A stretch of 26,116 bases of DNA. Origin: Seminavis robusta. Its lineage: Eukaryota; Bacillariophyta; Bacillariophyceae; Naviculales; Naviculaceae. This document shows positions 18,506-26,116 of this stretch, piece by piece. A model generated the notes under the pieces. That model made no database searches. It had not been told where the DNA came from and saw only the letters and a list, made by a program, of their open reading frames with translations. Every line of letters starts with the position of its first letter. The stretch's first letter is position 1. The stretch is from assembly GCA_903772945.1 (NCBI GenBank), contig CAICTM010001601.1, positions 1 through 26,116 on the forward strand. Direction: 5' to 3'. The translations under genes and the position numbers were made by a program.

Positions 18506-19560
18506 CGGAGCTCCAACAGGAACAGAAAAGCAGGTCGAAATCTACTAGCTCGGAAAGAGAGTCTGTTTCAGAAAGGACGGATCGGCGGGGTCTTGTTTGT
18601 CTAAGAAACGCAGAATAGAGGACAGAAGGTTAGACTTGAATCAAGAGCAAAAGTACAAAGGGCTGCATGCATGCATGCCACTTTTGTTCAGCGAAGAAGA
18701 AGAACACCCCAGCCCTGGCTGCTTCCAACACAAATGCTGACTAGCAAGAGCAAAGAACGCAGGTGACATACTTTTGCATGCAAAAAACACAGGTGTACCG
18801 TAACTGTTTGACTCGATCAGCCGCCCGACTGGTGCTAGTCACAGGGAACCAACAACATGATGACCCTGGCAAACCAGGAACAGAAAGCAGGTCGAAATGC
18901 ACTAGCTCCGAAAGAGGAGTCAGCTCCGAATCAAATCCTTGGGTCATGTCACAGGAACCACCAACAGTGACCTCCAACAGGAATAGAAAAGCTGGTCGAA
19001 ATGCACTAGCTTGGAAAGAGGAGTCAGCTCCGATTCAAATCCTTGGGTCATGTCACAGGAACCACCAACAGTGAGCTCCAACAGGAACAGTAAAGCAGGT
19101 CGAAACCTAATAGCTTGGAAAGAGATCTGTTTCAGAAAGGACGGATCGGCGGGTCTTGTTTGTCTAAGAAAAGCAGAATTAGAGGACAGAAGGTTAGACT
19201 TGAATCAAGAGCAAAAGTACAAAGGGCTGCATGCATGCATGCCAATTTTGTTCAGCGAAGACACTCAGGAACACACTCTCGAATGAACCTGGAAGCTTCC
19301 AACACAAATGCTGACTCACAAGAGTAAAGAACAAAGGTGACACTCTTTTGCATGTGAAAAACACAGGTGTACCGTACCGTTTTGACTCGATCAGCTGAAC
19401 GACTGGTGCTATGTCACAGGAGCCGACAACAGTGAGCTCCAACAGGAACTGAAAAGCAGGTCGAAATCTACTAGCTTGGAAAGAGTAGTCAGCTCCGATT
19501 CAAATCCTGGGGTCATGTCACAGGAACAACCAACAGTGACCTCCAATGTCACAGGAACCA
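18480..19560. repeat. Higher-order satellite field, ~105-bp module P alternating with ~290-bp module Q
   Basis: Module P runs from CTCCAACAGGAACAG, through AAGCAGGTCGAAAT and CAGCTCCGATTCAAATCC, to TCATGTCACAGGAACCACCA. Full or near-full copies lie at about 18865-18970, 18971-19075 and 19434-19535, with partial copies at about 18500-18560 and 19076-19124. Module Q lies at 18561-18846 and 19125-19421 and again outside this block at 20738-21005. Q contains GTTTGTCTAAGAAA, AGGACAGAAGGTTAGACTTG, a GCATGCATGCATGC palindrome and ACTCGATCAG near its end. Order here is P, Q, P, P, P(partial), Q, P. Confidence 0.85.
18665..18678. repeat. GCATGCATGCATGC palindrome in module Q (also 19229-19242 and 20810-20823)
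   Basis: A 14-bp alternating purine-pyrimidine palindrome that is unchanged in all three Q copies although their flanks have diverged. Such runs can form Z-DNA or cruciforms and also contain the CATGCATG (RY) word. Conservation in three copies is seen; a function is not shown. Confidence 0.85.
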
Positions 19561-20730
19561 CAACAGCCAAGAAGGGACCAGCACTCACAAAAGGAGCAAA
19601 AGAATAGGCAGCCGGGAACAACAACCACCCAACCAACCAACAGGAACCTTGTGCCCAAAAGGAACAGGGCCAAGAGGGCGCCAAGAGGGAGCCAAACAAG
19701 ATCAGGCAGACCAGGAACAGGGACACATGAACCAGCGGCCATGAACAGGACAATCAACCAACACACCATTAGGACCTTGCCCAAAGGAACAGGGCCAAGA
19801 GGGGGCCAAGATGGAGCCAAACAGGAACAGGCAGCCAGGAACAGGGACATAGGATCAGGCAGCCGGGAACAGGTACAAGTCCAACCAACCACCAAAAGGG
19901 ACCTTGCAAAAGAATCAGGGCCAATAGGGTGCCCAGAGGACCCAACGATCAGCAGACAGGAACAGGACAGGATCAGCAGTAGGCAGAAGCAGCAAAGTAT
20001 GAAGGAATCACTCCCTTTTGCTGCCTGGTCAAACTTTTGCTGGGACTCTCTTGAAAGACCCCCAGCTTCCATCAGGCAGCCAGGAACATGGACAAGTCCA
20101 ACCAACCACCATCAGGGACCTTGCCAAAAGTAACAGGGCCAAGAGGGGGTCAAGAGGGAGCCAAACAGGATCAGGCAGCCAGGAAAAGGGAAGGACAGGC
20201 AGTAGAGATGAGAAAGGGCAAAGTATGAAGGAAGCACTCCCTTTTGCTGCCTGGTCAAACTTTTGCTGGGACTCTCTTGAAAGACCCCCCAGCTTCAATC
20301 AGGCAGCCAGGAAGGGACAAGTCCAACCAACAACCAACAGGGACCTTGCCAAAAGGAACAGGGCCAAGAGGGAGCCAAGAGGGAGCCAAACAGAACCAGC
20401 CAGGAACAGGGACAAGTCAAACCAACCACCAACAGGGATCTTGCCAAAAGGAACAGGGCCAAGAGGATGGCAAGGAGCCAAACAGGATCAGGCAATCAGG
20501 AACAGGGACACAGGATCAGGCAGTAGGGCAGAAGCAAGGGCAAAGTATGAAGGAAGCACTCCCTTTTCCTGCCTACTAAAAATTCTGCTGGGACTCTCTT
20601 GAAAGACCCCCAGCTTCCATCAGGCAGCCAGGAAAAGGGACAAGTCCAACCACCCCAACAGGGACCGCTTGCCAAAAAGGAAACAGGGCAAAGAGGGGGC
20701 CAAGATGGAGCCGATCTAATGAAGAATGTC
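19560..20730. repeat. Third satellite family (ACCTTGCCAAAAGGAACAGGGCCAAGAGGG)
   Basis: A ~100-bp word containing ACCTTGCCAAAAGGAACAGG, GCCAAGAGGGAGCCAAACAG and CAGGCAGCCAGGAACAGGGA recurs near 19645, 19770, 19905, 20115, 20341, 20435 and 20661. A second block containing GCAAAGTATGAAGGAAGCAC, CTCCCTTTTGCTGCCTGGTC and TGGGACTCTCTTGAAAGACC recurs at about 19995-20065, 20219-20290 and 20539-20615. Together they make a compound unit of about 225-325 bp. Plus-strand frames (Gln/Thr/Gly/Arg-rich) and minus-strand frames (Leu/Trp/Pro-rich) come from composition and are not genes. Confidence 0.88.
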
Positions 20731-20737
20731 ATTTGAT

Positions 20738-21005
20738 TTGTTTGTCTAAGAAAAGCAGAATAGAGGACAGAAGGTTAGACTTGAATTAAGAGCAAAAGTG
20801 CAAAAAGCTGCATGCATGCATGCCACTTTTGGTCAGCGAAGACAACCAGGAACACCCTTTCGAGTGCCCCTGCAAGCTTCCAACACGAATGCTGACTCGA
20901 CAGAGTAAAGAACGCAGGTGACATGCTTGTGCATGCGAAAAACACTTGAGTACCGTACGTGTTGACTCGATCAGTGCTGACTAATCTGGCTGCTAAGGTA
21001 CAGGG
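20738..21005. repeat. Third copy of satellite module Q
   Basis: It matches 18561-18846 and 19125-19421 in order: GTTTGTCTAAGAAAAGCAG, AGGACAGAAGGTTAGACTTG, the GCATGCATGCATGC palindrome, CAAGCTTCCAACACGAATGC, GTGACATGCTTGTGCATGCG and ACTCGATCAG. It is more diverged than the other two copies and lacks the first ~40 bp (CTGTTTCAGAAAGGACGGAT). Confidence 0.85.
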
Positions 21006-21016
21006 AACACCAAATC

Positions 21017-21268
21017 ATGAACGCCCAACAGGAACAGAAACAAGTCGACATGGCCACTACTCGAAAGAGAGTAAGCGCTCCAATTACAAAGATCAGTTGT
21101 AATCATGTCACAGGAACGCACTCAACAAGAGACCATCAAACAGAACAGAAACGAGCTGGTCAGAAAAGGAAACTACGAGAACTCAACGACAAAGAGACAG
21201 CTTCCGATAAAGAGGTGCCCTTAAGAACAGCTGAGGGCAGCAAAGAAGTCGCGAAACAGCGGCCCTAG
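21017..21268 (+). CDS. Basic 83-residue ORF related to satellite module P, doubtful gene
   Basis: An ATG frame of 83 residues, rich in Lys, Gln, Arg and Thr (KRAGQKRKLRELNDKET), sits between satellite Q and a plus-strand LTR. Its DNA lines up with module P: CAACAGGAACAGAAA, AAGTCGACATG, CGAAAGAGAGTAAGCGCTCC, then CATGTCACAGGAACGC. In module P the same region does not keep this frame. No domain is recognised. It may be a chance frame in a diverged satellite copy, or an old source sequence for it. Its last codons abut, or possibly overlap, the start of the LTR. Confidence 0.25.
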   Translation: MNAQQEQKQVDMATTRKRVSAPITKISCNHVTGTHSTRDHQTEQKRAGQKRKLRELNDKETASDKEVPLRTAEGSKEVAKQRP

Positions 21269-21668
21269 CCTTATTCGCATCAAAAAAAAATAGGAAAGAC
21301 CATGACTGAGTCCCTCGAAATCGCACGTTCATTGATGACGAAGGGGTTCTCAATGACCGGCGTCTGGCATACGAGTTGAGATGGAAACATCAGCTCTAAG
21401 AATATACAATGAGACGTGGAGTACTTTCCACGCTAAAAATACCAACTAAGACAAACCTTCCACCGTTCCATTTTAGATCGTGGAAAAAAAAAAAAAAAAG
21501 CAACCCTACCTATACACTTATAAGTTACACGACCGCGGAGGCACAGATCTACTATCCTTTGATGGTGATCTTTCTCGTTTATTAGTTTTCTTACCTTTCT
21601 AATCTCTCTCATAATTTACATTCACTCAACAACAAACTCGAAAGATTTTACCCTGTTTACGTAGTGCA
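21255..21668 (+). repeat. Diverged LTR, plus orientation, of a Ty3/gypsy-type element
   Basis: This stretch is similar to the minus-strand sequence of 22965-22554 read in its own direction. Shared blocks in order: GCCTTATTCGC, CATGACTGAGTCC, GACAAACCTTC, GTTCC(A/G)TTTTAG(G)ATCGTGGA, CAGATCTAC(T/G)ATCC, TTGATG(G/A)TGATCT, ATTAGTTTTC, CTTTCTAATC, ACTCGAAA and a common end CGTAGTGCA. The CA end is the usual LTR terminus. The start is less certain. It also contains an A15-16 run at about 21485-21500. Divergence from the other LTR, including indels, is clearly high. Confidence 0.75.
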
Positions 21669-22325
21669 TTTGTTACAAACAATACGCTCAGCTACCCCAA
21701 CCTATCTACACCATAAAAGCTCAAGTAAAGCATGTGTTCCGCAACTTTGAGAATCAGTTGCGTGACAAACCCCATCTTCCTCTCGTCGAAAAAAGAAGAA
21801 GAAACCAGATGACGATACTCCGTGCAAACCACTTGCAGACTTCGCAACCATATTGCCCAGCGCAAATCAGAAGACTCTGACTATGAGGACAACTCCTCTA
21901 CAAATTTCAATCACTTGGATAGGAGAAATCTCCATCTGAGGATAAGGCCAGAATGATGATTCCACGGAACCATTTTCCGATTTCTCATACCAAAGTGATG
22001 AATATCTCTCACTAACTAGTAAAAAAAAATTGTTTGCAACTGAAGAACCTACGGCAAATAGATGATTGCCTAGAATCCGCTCAACTAGACTCTGAGAATC
22101 TATTTAGCATCGTTAACCCGTCCGTGGCCAACACCCTCGTAAACGTCGCAAAACAAGAGACCTCAAAACCCTGCATATGTTAAAATTAACAAGCGAGAAA
22201 AAGGGAAACGAAAACCGTTACACTCTGTTTCTTACTTGATACAGAAGCATCTGCAGTCATTCGGAAGCTATCCTCATGGGATGGTAATCTATCTCAGCAC
22301 GTTGCTGGGGCTCTCTCCTATGTTT
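21669..22325 (+). mobile_element. 5' internal remnant of a plus-strand Ty3/gypsy element (leader/gag region and protease start)
   Basis: Downstream of the plus LTR there is no long open frame, but at 22238-22252 the plus strand reads DTEAS followed by AVIRKLSSWDG after NENRYTLFL one frame over. This is the hydrophobic-D-T/S-G-A/S protease signature with the Gly changed to Glu and a one-base frameshift directly before it. The position fits LTR - gag - protease order. The 21700-22220 part would correspond to leader and gag, but I see no clear zinc knuckle or primer-binding site. The remnant stops near 22320. Confidence 0.55.
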
Positions 22326-22500
22326 CTTGCTACAGCTTCATTTCAGCTGTAAGGGAGTGCGACGGATACAGCTTACAATTCAGCTTACAGCTTTATAATT
22401 GCAGGCCTATTCTAGAAATAATCAATAACTGCTCACTTATTTGGAAATACAAACTTTAATCTCTTAGATCGTTAGATTAATCAATCCACAATGGTATTGT
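22326..22500. other. Foldback-rich spacer between the two facing retroelements
   Basis: AGCTGTAAG at 22345-22353 and its reverse complement CTTACAGCT at 22384-22392 flank a GC-richer loop, and ACAGCTT words occur several more times around them. The rest (22400-22500) is AT-rich, with no gene. It may be a small inverted-repeat element that sits on the breakpoint of the plus-strand remnant. Confidence 0.45.
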
Positions 22501-22553
22501 CGCAAGTTTGAGCAGGCAGGAAAAGGGAGTGCTTCCTTCATTACTTTGCCCTT
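22501..22553 (-). repeat. Satellite fragment flanking the minus-strand LTR
   Basis: Read on the minus strand this is AAGGGCAAAGTAATGAAGGA and then AGCACTCCCTTTTCCTGCCT followed by GCTCAAACTT. It matches the block at 20215-20262 on the plus strand (and 19993, 20539). It begins immediately after the LTR end TAGTGCA, which fixes the insertion boundary of the retrotransposon at 22553/22554. Confidence 0.8.
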
Positions 22554-22965
22554 TGCACTACGCTAAAAGCTAGTGTAAGATTTCGAGTGTTTTGAGTTTG
22601 AGAGAATGAAAGTTATGAAGAGGATTAGAAAGCTATGAAAACTAATCAACGAGAGAGATCATCATCAAGGGATCGTAGATCTGGCCTCCCGCGGGAGACT
22701 GTTAAAGTGTGATAGAGTAGGTTGCTGGTAGTAATCCTACGTATCTCCACGATCCTAAAACGGAACGCGTGAAGGTTTGTCTAGCATGGATCTAGTAGCG
22801 TGAGTACTGCCACGCTAGCTAAATATCTAGAGCGATGTTTCATCATCAACCTAGTATGACCAGAGCGGTCATGAGAACCCTGTCTCAAATGACTATTCAC
22901 GAGGACTCAGTCATGAGTCGAACTCAAACCCTATCTAGGATCGAGTCGCGAATAAGGCTGAGAGC
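22554..22965 (-). repeat. 3' LTR of the minus-strand Ty3/gypsy element
   Basis: This is the terminal repeat downstream (minus direction) of the integrase stop at 23112. It ends ...GCGTAGTGCA at 22554 against satellite sequence. Its partner in the window is the plus-strand LTR at 21255-21668. The exact start is uncertain; a purine-rich CAGGGGCGAATG near 22975 (minus) could be the polypurine tract. The 5' LTR of this element would lie beyond the right edge. Confidence 0.75.
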
Positions 22966-23111
22966 CGTGTATTGCATTCGCCCCTGACAAGGGTCAACAG
23001 AAAGCGCGACAGCAGTTCGGACAAGGAGAACATATGATTTAAAGTGCGGGGCACTCTCATGAATTTGGATGTAGACATGTGCATCGCACGATGGCAATCC
23101 TACAAGTGGGA

Positions 23112-24079
23112 TCAGGCCTTGTATGGTGTTAAATACCTTATGTTCCAAGCGTCTGGTAGATTGTGCCGCCGTTGGCGGTAGCATGTTGGAGCCGTACAGT
23201 GCCATGTCATTGACTCGTCTAAGTGTAAGGACCTTTGTACTTTGTGCTGGACCATACTTGCGGTGCTAATACTGTTGAATCATCATGGTATCGTTGACAT
23301 TGTATTGATGAGGACACGCGTTGCGTTTTCCCTATTTTTTCTGTTGGATTAGTCGTTGCGACGTTCCTTAATGTACTTCCAGTTGGCTTCGAACCGGACG
23401 TTGTGAATCGCGTCACGATTTGACACGAGCTGTGCGGGCGTTGCGCGCAAGGTGGTATGAATCGTGCTTCATTGCAAAGCGAACCGCCGTTGGGACTCCA
23501 TCCCAGGACCATCACGAGGTCGTCTTGGACTTGATGTTTTGAACAGCGATCAAGTTAGTATGTTTGATGAGCACCTCGACCATAGAGTTGGCTTGAGGGC
23601 TACGCGTAGTGATGAACTTGCGACGAAGTCCATATTCATCCGGAGAGTCTTTCGACCTGCGCGGAACCACGTCCTCTATCCATTGATAACCTCGAGCAGG
23701 CCATGGATACCGAGTAGCCACGTTGTTCAGGACGATGGCTACTTCGTCTGCTGCTTGGAGCAGATCTCTGCAATCTCGAAACCATCCGGTTACGGGATCA
23801 ATATTGTCAGCAATGAAGTGTGCAGGAATATCTTTTTCTTAGGATCCCGACGTTGTAAGGACCTATCAGGTCAATACATAGTCTTTCCCAAGGGATCTCC
23901 TCGCAAGTCTTTGGAGGCATCAATCCCAGCTTACGCCTCTTGGGTTTGTTCATCTGCAGCTTTGGCAACGCTGACATAGGCTGCACAGTCTTGCGCACTC
24001 CTTTCCAGGTGTAGTGTTGGGCTGATGGTTAGTTCTCTGTGCGAGTCTCGCCAGATGCATCAGCACACCATGGTACCAT
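23112..24079 (-). pseudogene. Integrase region of the Ty3/gypsy element, frameshifted
   Basis: Read on minus, the zinc-binding part is seen only in pieces (a YTWKGVRKTVQ-like stretch near 24010-23960). The catalytic core starts with LGLMPPKTCEEIPWERLCID and LIGPY (about 23940-23853), which carries the first Asp. RYPWPARG near 23715 and FITTRSPQANSMVE near 23610-23565 include the catalytic Glu. The second Asp lies in a poorly preserved stretch near 23690-23660. The C-terminal end RYLTPYKA with TGA at 23112-23114 is typical for this family. At least five frame changes are needed along the region, so it is not functional as read. Confidence 0.85.
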
Positions 24080-24865
24080 TCAACTAGCTTCTTTGCATAG
24101 TTTTAGGTACGACGATCTTATCGTCCTTAATACTAAGTCGTAAGACTTATCCCCTCTGGGAAAGATTGCTTCTTGTAGTCGTTTGGCTTGTCCCTGAGGA
24201 GTTTCTTGATATCGTTGTCGTCTTTCTGACGATGTTCGATCTCGGGAACGAGAGAGGGAACTCGCTAGGGAAGTCCTCTTCGTCTGCAGCCATGAGCTCA
24301 GCGATCTCGCTGGCGTCCATTTGTTCTGAGAACCGTCGTTGTTGGAGATGTTAAGTCTCGACAACGCATCAGCGACGATGTTCTGTTCGCCCTTGATGTA
24401 CCGTAGTTCAGGGCCGTATTCTTCCAGAATAAGCGCCATCGATTACGCGATCGGTATTGAAGTTCTTACATGTAAGATTCTTGTGGTCCGTATGTACAAC
24501 GATCTTCTGTCCCAGAAGAATGTTACGGAACTCTTTTAGAGTTTCTACGATACTGAGAAGTTCCTTCTCGGTAACTGTGTAACGTGTCTGAGCAGGGTTG
24601 AGCTTCCTGCTGTAGAACGCGATAGGTTTTCCCTTCTGGAAATTACTGCACCTAGTTGAGTATCACTCGCATCCGTGTGGATAACGAATGTATCGTTGAA
24701 GTCAGGGTAGGCGAGCAAGGTTTCTTTGCTGATGATCTTCTTCATCTGGCTAAAGGCTTGTCGTGTTCCGCTTCCCATTTCCACTTCGTTGTTTTGGAAG
24801 TCAACAAGAAGCGAGTGGGGCCAGTACATGTGATGTCTAATCCACATGTCTCGATAGTAGTTCAC
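24080..24865 (-). pseudogene. RNase H region (with the end of RT) of the Ty3/gypsy element, frameshifted
   Basis: The minus strand shows FSQMKKIISKETLLAYPDFN, then FVIHTDASDTQLGAVIS (the first catalytic Asp lies in the HTDASD motif), then LLGQKIVVHTDHKNLT with TDHKNL at 24474-24491, then LEEYGPELRYIKGEQNIVAD and the ADALSR motif at 24356-24373. These are the standard RNase H landmarks of Ty3/gypsy elements. They fall in several frames: the 24865-24545 frame goes out of register near 24640, and there is another shift near 24440. Confidence 0.88.
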
Positions 24866-25639
24866 TAGTCCAATGAATCTACGGAGTTCTTTTCTGTTGT
24901 AGGAGGAGCGATATTCGGATCGCGTCTATTTTCTTGGTATAGGTTGGATCCCTTCTCGAGTAATCCAGTAACCTATTCAAGTTCTCCTCTTGCGAAGAAG
25001 GACTTGGTAGCATTGATCTTAAGTCCGGCTTCTCGAAGCCTTCGGAGAACTTCATCCAACTTTTCAACGTGATCTGCAGATCGCGGTAGTTAGGATGAGT
25101 AGATCATCAATGTATGCACGGAGGTATTCTAGGTCGTGCATTAGTGTTCCCATCTTCTCTTGGAAGATGTCGGGACTATTACATAGGCCATTGGCAACCT
25201 CTGGTACTCGTACTTTCCCACGGGAGTACGATGGTAAGAGTTGCTTCGAGTGAGTGACAGCTCATGTGATAGTATCCCATGTTGGTCTAGACTAGTAGCT
25301 CTTTGAATCCGTCTAGATTCAAGAGCATGTCCTGTATTTTGGGATAGGATAAGGCTTCCGCTTAATCCTTTTGTTCAGTTCCCGGAAATCAGAGATGAAT
25401 CGTACAGATCCATCTTTCTGGGAATGATAAAAAGTTGGTGCCGCCCACTCGGAACGATTCACCTTCTTGAGTACTCCTGCCTCGCAGAGAGTTCAACCTC
25501 CATCTTAAGAGTGTTGGTATGGACACGTGGAATAGGATAAGCCCTGGCATGATAGGGTTTAGCATCAGGGAGAATTCTACTTCGTAGTCGTCCATCTGCC
25601 ACTTTCCTAAAGTACCATCGAATAGGTCAGAGTACTTCT
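24866..25639 (-). pseudogene. Reverse transcriptase region of the Ty3/gypsy element, frameshifted
   Basis: On minus, a linker with WQMDDYEVEFSL (about 25600-25565) leads into the RT. DGSVRFISDFRELNKR-like coding is recognisable near 25420-25370 in pieces. NGLCNSPDIFQEKMGTLMHD and LEYLRAYIDDLLILTT follow, with the catalytic YIDDLL at 25097-25114. A shorter frame at 25067-24879 carries thumb-like sequence (EENLNRLLDYSRRD). The catalytic Asp pair is intact, but the region is split over all three frames. Confidence 0.87.
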
Positions 25640-26116
25640 CAGTAAGGAATGAAGCTGTTCCTTCTCTTCTTGTTTAACTGATCTTGACTTTGGCAGACCT
25701 GCCTTAAGTCAGCTTGTTCGTATTTCGCATCAAGAATCTTCTTGAGGCGATCTGCACTGTCATCAACAGCAGTAGGATCAGGAATGAAGAAGTTCTCTTC
25801 TTCATTGGTGTTGCTGTCTTTCATAGGAATAGATGCGCCGTCCCACTCCACTGACATGGTAGTGAAATCGAACTTGAATCCTAAGTCAGAGAGAAATGTC
25901 TCGACCTATGATCATGTCATATGCACATACGCCCCCAAGCTCTTGGTGACGTGTAAATCCCACTCGATAATTCTATCTTCGTGGAATTCAGGAATCATGA
26001 ATGCACCTTTGCACTTCTGCTGGTGTTTAATTCTCCTGCAGGGGTAGTCCACATTGTTTGGATGCCCAAGATCCTTCATGCGTAATTCTTAGCATGAGTT
26101 GAGCAATCAAGGTTCG
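25640..26116 (-). pseudogene. Protease C-terminal part and PR-RT linker of the Ty3/gypsy element
   Basis: Read on minus, TMWTTPAGEL, EFHEDRIIEWDLHVTKSLGA, then a shifted YDMIIGRD (the conserved protease tail motif, about 25925-25900) and MSVEWDGASIPMKD (25857 onwards) appear in order. Then comes a linker with SADRLKKILDAKYEQADLRQ. The protease active-site Asp would be just beyond the right edge, so it cannot be assessed. At least two frameshifts are visible. Confidence 0.8.

Larger units (their letters stand above)
22554..26116 (-). mobile_element. Ty3/gypsy LTR retrotransposon, 3' part, frame broken in many places
   Basis: On the minus strand the order is protease end (about 26000-25850), protease-RT linker, reverse transcriptase, RNase H, integrase, 3' LTR. 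RT before RNase H before integrase is the Ty3/gypsy order; Ty1/copia has integrase first. Recognisable pieces are spread over all three minus frames and separated by single-base shifts, so no piece longer than about 120 residues is open. The element continues past 26116. Its insertion into satellite DNA is shown by the 22501-22553 flank. Confidence 0.92.

Noticed and set aside
18900..19040. tRNA-derived origin of module P because GATTCAAATCC resembles a pol III B box and TAGCTTGG an A box
   Set aside because: Only partial matches, and no cloverleaf can be drawn; not enough to call a SINE or tRNA gene.
19518..20602. Frames of about 195 residues on both strands in the third satellite
   Set aside because: Biased composition and repeat-driven; no domain, and both strands open at the same place.
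22924..24868. Plus-strand frames such as 23464-23979
   Set aside because: Antisense to the integrase and RNase H regions, whose motifs are clear on minus.
22554..26116. Ty1/copia or LINE origin
   Set aside because: RT precedes RNase H and integrase, the integrase ends at YLTPYKA, and an LTR follows; this is the Ty3/gypsy order.

Overview
The window looks like nuclear DNA of a pennate diatom or a close stramenopile relative (inference). Three proteins carry an N-terminal signal peptide followed by a phenylalanine (GTMG/F, SNA/F, VSA/F), which resembles the ASAF-type bipartite plastid-targeting presequence of diatoms. One gene contains a clean 100-bp GT-AG intron, and ACCGGT/GTACC palindromes are scattered between genes. 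Nothing in it is bacterial: there are no operons, ribosome-binding sites or CRISPR arrays.

Layout. 1-2990: a nine-unit tandem satellite (about 280-400 bp per unit) rich in GGAACCACCA. 3000-4600: simple repeats and no convincing gene. 4605-15825: the gene island. It holds a small Cys-rich zinc-binding-type protein (-), a short plastid-targeted orphan (-), a basic hypothetical protein (-), an F-box/LRR-like gene with a broken or spliced reading frame (+), a plastid-targeted glutaredoxin-like protein of the DUF836/C5orf63 type (-), a two-HKD phospholipase D superfamily enzyme (+, two exons), a degraded fragment of the F-box/LRR gene, and a plastid-targeted DUF1995 protein (+). The glutaredoxin and PLD genes are divergent and share a 470-bp intergenic region.

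16012-18402: a tandem triplication of a ~648-bp gene segment encoding a Tudor/Agenet-like domain on the minus strand. Its first unit is interrupted by a 435-bp element with 21-bp perfect terminal inverted repeats and an internal 10-bp minisatellite. 18480-21000: a higher-order satellite field of three interleaved families. 21017-26116: two related Ty3/gypsy LTR retrotransposon remnants facing each other. One is a plus-strand 5' part (LTR, leader, protease active site); the other is a minus-strand 3' part (protease end, RT, RNase H, integrase, LTR). The minus-strand LTR ends exactly against a fragment of the satellite found at 20 kb, so that element inserted into satellite DNA.

The genes do not form a pathway or cluster. 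Three are likely plastid proteins encoded in the nucleus. I see no recognisable new defence or biosynthetic system. The most original structures are the inverted-repeat element carrying its own minisatellite, with two empty sites in the same array, and the satellite/retroelement/gene-fragment mosaic of the last 10 kb. The satellites and the retroelement carry many single-base indels compared with the intact ORFs of the gene island. This may be decay, or residual assembly error in repeats.
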